A DNA stretch of 64,000 nt from positions 186,001-250,000 of the forward strand of contig QYAI01000006.1 of the NCBI GenBank assembly GCA_003988855.1, read 5' to 3'. The notes beneath the pieces were generated by a model, which did not search any database, was not told the origin of the DNA, and saw only the letters and a program-made list of their open reading frames with translations. The DNA comes from Arachnopeziza araneosa (lineage: Eukaryota > Ascomycota > Leotiomycetes > Helotiales > Arachnopezizaceae). Below are positions 57,901-64,000 of the stretch, piece after piece; the stretch's first letter is position 1, and each line of letters begins with the position of its first letter. The position numbers and the translations under genes were made by a program.

Positions 57901-60900
57901 CTTTCCGCAATGATCAGCTTTACATTCCCAGAGTCTCTACAGCCACCAAATTTAATAATTGGGTGAAGAGATCGTGCTACACTCAAGATTTGGAAACCGG
58001 TTTATATCACCAACCTGAGAGACCCTTGAAATTGGAAATCGAGACGCCGGGACTTCTCAACAGTATGCGATTTACGGATGATGATATGCCCTCAAAGGAA
58101 TTAGCACCCCATGATCTTGAGCTTGAAGCAAAGGCTCATGGTGTTAATTTCAAAGATGTGTTCATTGCTATGGGACAGATGATGCCAGGCGTGCCAATGG
58201 CAGGCGAGTGCTCAGGCATTGTTCGTGCAGTCGGCAGTGACCTCAAAGACAAGTTTGCCGTCGGAGATCGTGTCTGTGGTATTGGTGCCGAACCTTTCTC
58301 CAGCCGACCTCGTGTCAATGGATACTTCAGCTACCAGATTCCGGATTCCATGTCTTTCTCTGTTGGCGCTTCTATCCCAGTCATTTTTACCACCGCTTAT
58401 CATTGTATTGTCGAAGCCGCCCGCCTACGACGTGGACAGAGTATCCTGATTCACGCAGCTTCCGGTGGTGTTGGGCAGGCTGCCATTCTGCTTGCTCAGA
58501 ATATAGGTGCCAAGATCTTCTGCACTGTGGGCAGTAGCGCCAAGCGTCAACTTCTCATTGACAATTTCAACATTCCACCAGAGCATATTTTCTCATCGCG
58601 ATTACGAACATTCAGACAGGGTATTCTCCGACTCACTGACAATGAGGGAGTAGACTGCGTCTTGAATTCCTTGGCCGGAGAATGGCTCCACGATTCTTTG
58701 GCGATTATTGCACATCTAGGAACCTTTGTTGAGATCGGGAAAACTGACATCTATCGCAAGAATCAAATTAGCATGGCTATCTTTGACAAGAATGTTACCT
58801 TCGCTGCTGTCGACTTGACAATGTTAGCTCGATATAGACCAGAAGAGATGTGGGAAAGACTTGGAAAAGTCCTCTCACTTTTTGAGAAGGGCATTCTCAC
58901 GCCAGTCGTACCAATCAAAGAGTATCCAATGGGAGATATTGAAGAAGCTTTCCGTCTTATTCAGTCCAGAAAGCACACAGGAAAAGTTGTCATGGTCTGC
59001 GATAATGAGACTACTGTCAAGTTGACCCTCCCACGGCCGGTCCCATTGCGTCTACGCAAAGATGCCACCTATGTCATTGCTGGTGGTCTTGGTGATATTG
59101 GCAGAAAGACAGCCAAATTTTTGGCTGAACACGGTGCTGGACACGTTGTGACTTTGTCTCGCCGAAAACTCGAGGAAGAGGATCAAATCGCTCTTGAGAA
59201 AGAGATCCGTGATTTGGGAGCAGAATTGCATATCATGGCCTGCGATATCAATGACAGGGATCTAGTGCTAGCCCTTGCTGCTGAGTGTTCAGCGAAATTT
59301 CCTCCTGTGAAAGGAATAGTTCATGCTGGAATGGTTCTTCGAGTAAGTCACTAATAATTTGGGTGTGAATTTAACTGACCATTACTAGGATCATCCTCTA
59401 GAGCAAATGTCTCATGAAAATTACATGATTCCTGTTAGGCCTAAGGTCCACGGTACTCGAAACCTCGAGGAAGCTTTCGGAAAGGATGACTCCCTCGATT
59501 TCTACATCATGCTTTCCTCTGTCACATCGATTATGGGAAAGACTGGACAGGCCAATTATTCTGTTGGTAACTCCTATCAAGATGCATTTGCCCAAAGCAA
59601 GGCAGGAGCAAAGGGCAAATACATATCTCTCAATCTGGGAGCTGTTGCTGGTTCAGAAGCTATTGTGAACCTTACCCTTGCACAACAAGAGTTCAAGCGA
59701 TTTTTCCAAGGCGCGGTGCTCATGACATTTGAGGAAGTATTCAAAGTTTTGGAGTATTGTATGGGCCCTCAATCAAGCACAGATGGGCTTGTGCAAATGA
59801 TTCTCGGTTTCGACCGAAAAGCCATGGAGCATGTCCACGACGAATTTGGACTCGCAAATCCTCTCTTTAGACAGATTCCATACGCCAATGAGAAAGAAGC
59901 TACAACCGACCAGCCGACCATGGATATTGCCAGGCTGGTACAGCAAGCTACAACTGTTGCTGAAGTCCAGGGTGTCGTCATCAGTGCAATCTGTGAAAGA
60001 TTTGCCCTCTTCACGGCTCGTGCACTTGAGGACATCAACCCTAATGCTCCTTTGGAAGAATTTGGCATTGACTCCCTTGTTGCTATTGAATTGAAGAATT
60101 GGCTCGTACGAACTTTCCAAGTGTCAGTCCAGACATCTGAGGTTGTCGACGCCCCAAGTATTTCAAGCTTAGGAAAGTTGGTCGCGTCTAGATCTGAGAT
60201 TGTTACCAAGGATCTTGGAGGCAAAGCTCGCGAAGCTGCTATTACTGAGAAGATCATTAAGCCCGCTGAGACTGCAGACCTTACTGTCAACCATTCATTC
60301 CAATGCTGTCGCCGCGTTAAGGAACTGCCAATACTTCCTATTAACAACTTAGATACCATTCTCGAAAGCTACCTTGCCAATACTCGAATGTTCCAGACCG
60401 AAGAACAATTCCAAAGTATTTTGCGAGATGTTGAAGAGTTCAGACAATCTGGAAGTATTGGTCGCGATTTCTACAATCGTCTGTACAAGGAAGCTCATGA
60501 TCCCACAATCGAAAATTGGCAAGACAAGTACTTCCTTCAGAGTATGTACTTCCAAAGACGTTACCCGCTCGCACCATTTGGCAACTTCATGGGATTCCAT
60601 GCACTAGGAAAAACTCAACATACGCAAGCACAACGCGCAGCACTCATCACTAGCCTTGCATTCCAGTGCAAGGAAGATCTTGAGGCAGATCGATGGGAGC
60701 CTATGGAATATCTTGGTAAATCCAATTGTACGGACCTCTGGCAGTACATCTTCAATACAGCTCGTCTACCTGGTGAACCATATGACAGGATGGCCAAGTT
60801 CCCTGGCTATGATCACATCGCGGTACTTCACCGGGGCCATATCTTTAAGATCGAGCTCAAGGAGGGAGGTAAAGTTCTTCCTTTCGAAGAGCTCATTGAT

Positions 60901-62224
60901 ATCTTCCAGGCAATCATTGACCGGGAAGATACCAGCGATAGTTGGGCTTGTATGTTGAGCACCGATAACCGTACCAAGTGGACAGAGGTAAGTCTTTCAA
61001 CCTTTCATTTTCGCAAGTACTAATGATTTGTTAGACCCGCGACACTTTGATCAGTCTTAACAAAGTCAACGAAGAAACAATCCACATGGTTGAATCTTCT
61101 GCCTTCCTCATCTGTCTTGATGAGACTTCGCCTGTTGAACCCGAGAAGCGTGTGACTGATATGATGATGCTTGATGGCTTCAATAGATGGGTTGACAAGT
61201 CTCTTGCATTTGTCGTTTGCAAGAACGCTGTCTCTGGAACATATGTTGAGCATACTATGATTGATGTAAACTTCCACTACATCCACCACAGAAAACTTGA
61301 AGCTAACCTCAAAATAGGCGATGACACTCACCAAGCTGCAAACAGTGATCTGCGAGGCAATTAAGGAGTACGACCCAAGTCAACAAACCAACGGTCACAC
61401 CAAAGTTGAAATCCCAACACCTAAAGAGTACACCCTCACTACCACCCCAGAGGTCGAGACGCGCATTCTCTCGATCCGCCAACAATTCCTCAGCGATGTC
61501 TCCAAATTTGGCTACCGCGACATCATCCTCAATCAATTCGGCAAAAATGTCCTCTTTGACCGTGGTCTCCCCATCAAAGGAATCTTCGATCTGTTGTGCC
61601 AGTTGGCCAATTACTACTTCTATGGTTATGTCGCACGCTCCTGGGAAGCCGTATCCATGTCCCACTACCACAAAGGCCGACCTGATATCGTGCAAGTTGT
61701 CACACCAGTCACGGCGCAATTCGTCACCACGGCAGAAGACGAGAGTGTGCCGTTGAGCACACGCATGCAATACATGCTCGACGCAGCAACCGATCACAAC
61801 CAGACCATCAAAGAAGCTCTGACCGGACACGCGTATCAGCGTACCCTCCGCGCATTGGAATTGGTCGCCCAGCCAGGAGATGATATCCCTGCGCTGTTCA
61901 AGAACCCAATATATGAGTCGACGGTCGAACCCGATCAGATGTTCTCGAATACGGATGGTTTGTCCCCACAATCGTGCTTCATGATGGGCGATCCCAAGAA
62001 GTTCTGGATGACGTACTATGTTATGGATGATGGGTGAGTGGCTCCTTCCTTTTGTTGAATCAAGAATGTAAATACTAACTGTTGATTCCAGAGCACATTT
62101 CTCCGTTATTACTGGAAAGCAGGAGGTTCTTAGATGGGCCGATGCCTTAGAAAAGGCTGCCGACGTGATGAAAGTCATTTTGGATGCAAACGCGGAAGCC
62201 GTTATTACTCCTGTTGCTGAATGA
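51968..62224 (+). CDS. HR-PKS with C-terminal carnitine acyltransferase domain
   Basis: Nine exons (51968-52365, 52451-52717, 52788-53083, 53136-53362, 53409-59342, 59389-60987, 61035-61265, 61318-62033, 62092-62224) give 3266 aa. KS: Cys codon 52587-52589 (VDTGCSGSM), YVEAHGTGTQAGDSAEI, KSNIGHLEA. An Asn/Gly repeat linker precedes AT: FTGQGAQW, GHSSGE (Ser 54441-54443), YHSHHM. DH: PWLRDHVVDG (His 55431-55433) and HPISFDAISH. C-methyltransferase: EIGAGTGGATLPLIQSL. ER: AASGGVGQAAILLAQNIGA. KR: VIAGGLGDIGRKTA, Tyr 59557-59559 in GQANYSV. ACP: GIDSL (Ser 60073-60075). After it comes a complete choline/carnitine acyltransferase domain (about 60290-62224) with VEHTMIDAM (His 61251-61253) and HKGRPDIVQVVTPVTAQF. 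The polypeptide should build a reduced, methylated polyketide and transfer it by transesterification, as described for Tv6-931 of Trichoderma virens. The product is unknown. Confidence 0.95.
53084..53135 (+). other. Non-canonical GC-AG intron in the PKS
   Basis: The third PKS intron starts GCATGA after an exon ending CAG and ends ATAG. Removing these 52 nt joins GTGTQAG to DSAEISSIAE, exactly the conserved KS stretch around the catalytic histidine. No nearby GT donor restores this motif, so a GC donor is the best reading. Unspliced, the frame stops soon after. Confidence 0.8.
53746..53895 (+). repeat. Asn-Gly-coding minisatellite inside the PKS
   Basis: Between KS and AT, a 12-nt unit (close to ACCAATGGTCAT, encoding Thr-Asn-Gly-His) occurs four times in a row, followed by 15-nt units coding Ala-Asn-Gly-Ser-His and related codons. 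The whole stretch encodes an Asn/Gly/His-rich linker and keeps frame throughout. Length is a multiple of three per unit, so copy number can change without breaking the protein. Confidence 0.85.
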
Positions 62225-62617
62225 TTATCTTTCATGATTTAAGCTGATCGATGGGATATACTTCGGGTGCAGGCGCTTATGCTATTTTGATTGATTATGT
62301 CCTTTTGCTTGTGTTCGTTATTTTGCAGCGAAGTCTATACAAGGCGTGTCTTTGGAAATAGATAGTTTTAAGATTCTAGATATTACTTCAATTACAAATC
62401 GCAATTTAGATGGGGATTTTCAATCTCTCTCTCTATCTACGGTACAAGATTCTCCTCTAACTACCGTGAGGTAGAAGCTAATTCTATATTCCTTTGTCCG
62501 CTTTGACATCCGGTTTCTCATATTCAATTCACTTCTTCTCCGGGAAGAGTGAGGTTCCAACCATGAAGCCTCAAATTTAAGTCCTAAACTCATCTATCAC
62601 GTACGTACTCCTCCAAA
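62225..62617. other. Convergent intergenic region
   Basis: This 393-bp AT- and CT-rich gap separates the PKS stop and the stop of the MFS gene on the opposite strand. It holds only the two 3' regions; no gene is seen. Confidence 0.45.
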
Positions 62618-64000
62618 CTACCTTGCAGCATCAGCCAACTCCCCATTCTCCTCCACACTCAACGAAGAACCCGCCGGTTTCACATCCTCAATAACCTTCA
62701 TCTCCATCCCAAGGCTCAGCAGGAGCGCAGCCGCCGCCACAGCGATAGGGAGAATAAACGTCGTAACGATGGCCGAATTGAACGCCACTCTCACCGTTCT
62801 CAAAAGCTGTGCTGGAACCGCCGCCCGGAGATCCGAGATCCCCGCAGCGAGTATAGCCTGTACATCAACTCCTTGGATAGCCTCGAGTTTTGGCAGCAGC
62901 GCTCCTGAGAAGATGTTCTCTGCGATACTGAGACCGACTGCGCCGCCGAAACAACGGGAGAACACTACCATCATGCAGGCAATCGGCATGTCTTCGTCTG
63001 GGAGGACAACTTGAACGGCAATAAAAGGGACTTGTTCGGCGAGTCCTAGACCAAAACCGCCAATCATTTGATAGGTGACCCATTCAGCTGTGGAGGAAGT
63101 GATGGTGAGAGTGCGGAGTAATACACATCCTGCAACGAATATGGCGGTTCCCAGCCACATGAATGGCACGTAATAGCCCTTAGAGGTGATGGCAGCGCCG
63201 GTAAGGATGATAGCTAAGCTCCCAAGCATTCCATATGCAAGATTTCGCACGCCAGATATTGCAGCGTTAGTACCTAGCACCGCCTGGAAGTAGAAGGCTA
63301 GGTAGTATTGGTGAGTGTTAGCGGCCATGGCCATGATGAAGTTGAAGACGCAGCTGATGGCCACTGTTCTTTGGAGGAGTATCCGCATCGGAATTGTAGC
63401 ACTAGTAGTGATGAGCGATTGCGTGAGAACAGCTTGAGTTACTGGAAACTTACTCTTCTTTTTCTATTACTTGCAATATCACAAATCCTACTGTTAGAAC
63501 TCCAAATGTTATGAGACATCCGTAGACCTTGGGATTGGACCAGAGATATTTAGTTCCTCCCCATTGGAGTGCAATGAAAAGCGCAACGAGTCCGGCTGTA
63601 AGTAAGAAGCCTCCGAGCAGATCCATTCGCTTTATCTTTTCCCACAAGGGGAGATCGTTATAAAGTGGCGGTCTCGTTTTGAATGTCCAGTATGCGATAC
63701 CGAATGTCACAGCGCAAGCGGCTGTTGAGGGATCAGACAACGCGAACAGGATGTAAACTATTATTACTCACGGAGGTTCATCCTATACCATTAGCCAAGA
63801 TTCACAAAATGTTGGAAACTACTTACCAGAAGCAAAATCGCCAGGTAAGTTGACGTGTATCAGTAACCACTCCTCCAACGGTTGGCCCAAGTATTCCCGC
63901 GATGCCATACATACTAGTAATCATAGCCATTCCCAATGGCCTTTTTCTGAGTGGAACTGATCTCCCAAATATTGCCAAACTTCCACAAAGTTCCCCAGCA
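62618..64000 (-). CDS. MFS drug/H+ antiporter-type transporter (5' part outside window)
   Basis: The 3' portion of a multi-exon transporter gene lies here and continues beyond position 64000. Exons seen are 64000-63827, 63782-63772 (11 nt), 63721-63454 and 63401-62618, joining in phase to about 412 residues. GIAGILGPTVGGVVTDTRQL followed by TWRFCFWMNLP is the helix-5 and loop motif of drug:H+ antiporters, and later helices fit the 14-helix (DHA2-like) group, as do FYFQAVLGTNAAISG and GGFGLGLAEQVPFIAVQ. The C-terminus is short and hydrophilic. Placed tail-to-tail with the PKS, it is a good candidate exporter of the polyketide; this is inference from position. The start codon is not in the window. 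Confidence 0.9.

Noticed and set aside
61309..62235. 308-codon minus-strand frame antisense to the PKS 3' end
   Set aside because: The plus strand encodes the conserved cAT domain here; the antisense product resembles nothing and is a shadow of codon bias.
1..64000. CRISPR arrays, bacterial operons, Shine-Dalgarno sites or insertion sequences
   Set aside because: The window is fungal nuclear DNA with spliceosomal introns; no regularly spaced repeats or bacterial mobile elements are seen.

Overview
The window is nuclear DNA from a filamentous ascomycete (Pezizomycotina). The evidence is gene-dense DNA with mostly 44-80 nt GT-AG introns, typical fungal families (HeLo-domain protein, Zn2Cys6 regulator, RTA1, IVY1, DAD3, FMP46, Dabb, heme-thiolate peroxygenase) and a highly reducing polyketide synthase (HR-PKS). 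A leotiomycete is a guess only; nothing here fixes the class. Exon joins were worked out by hand from splice signals, reading phase and family conservation. For every multi-exon gene complete in the window the coding length is a multiple of three.

Layout. 0-12 kb: type II 3-dehydroquinase, a small unknown protein, an ABCG half-transporter, a 170-bp MITE-like inverted repeat, a HeLo-domain pseudokinase, and a Zn2Cys6 regulator divergent from it. 12-28 kb is a housekeeping block: DASH subunit DAD3, mitochondrial ribosomal protein S5, an RBR ubiquitin ligase, a large RRM protein, FMP46, nucleoporin NUP53 (head-to-head with FMP46), IVY1 and acyl-protein thioesterase (head-to-head). 29-39 kb looks accessory: Dabb protein, dienelactone-hydrolase-like protein, secreted type-B carboxylesterase, an anion:cation-symporter MFS divergent from it, and a secreted PCP/EGD-type peroxygenase. 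40-50 kb: a very long low-complexity protein fused in frame to an LSB1-like SH3 protein, an Mpv17/PMP22 protein, an unknown protein and an RTA1-like membrane protein.

50-64 kb is the specialised-metabolism part. A nine-exon HR-PKS of 3266 aa (KS-AT-DH-cMT-ER-KR-ACP) carries a C-terminal choline/carnitine acyltransferase (cAT) domain, and next to it lies a drug/H+ antiporter-type MFS gene that runs off the right edge. All PKS catalytic motifs I could check are present, including the cAT histidine. The likely job is a methylated, reduced polyketide chain transferred by the cAT domain to a hydroxyl acceptor, followed by export. No pathway-specific regulator or tailoring enzyme lies between the PKS and the left neighbour RTA1; the rest of any cluster would be to the right of the window.

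The most notable items are the cAT-terminated HR-PKS with its Asn-Gly repeat linker and GC-AG intron, the HeLo protein whose kinase fold has lost its HRD aspartate, the SH3 fusion with a strong internal start, and the TA-flanked inverted repeat element.
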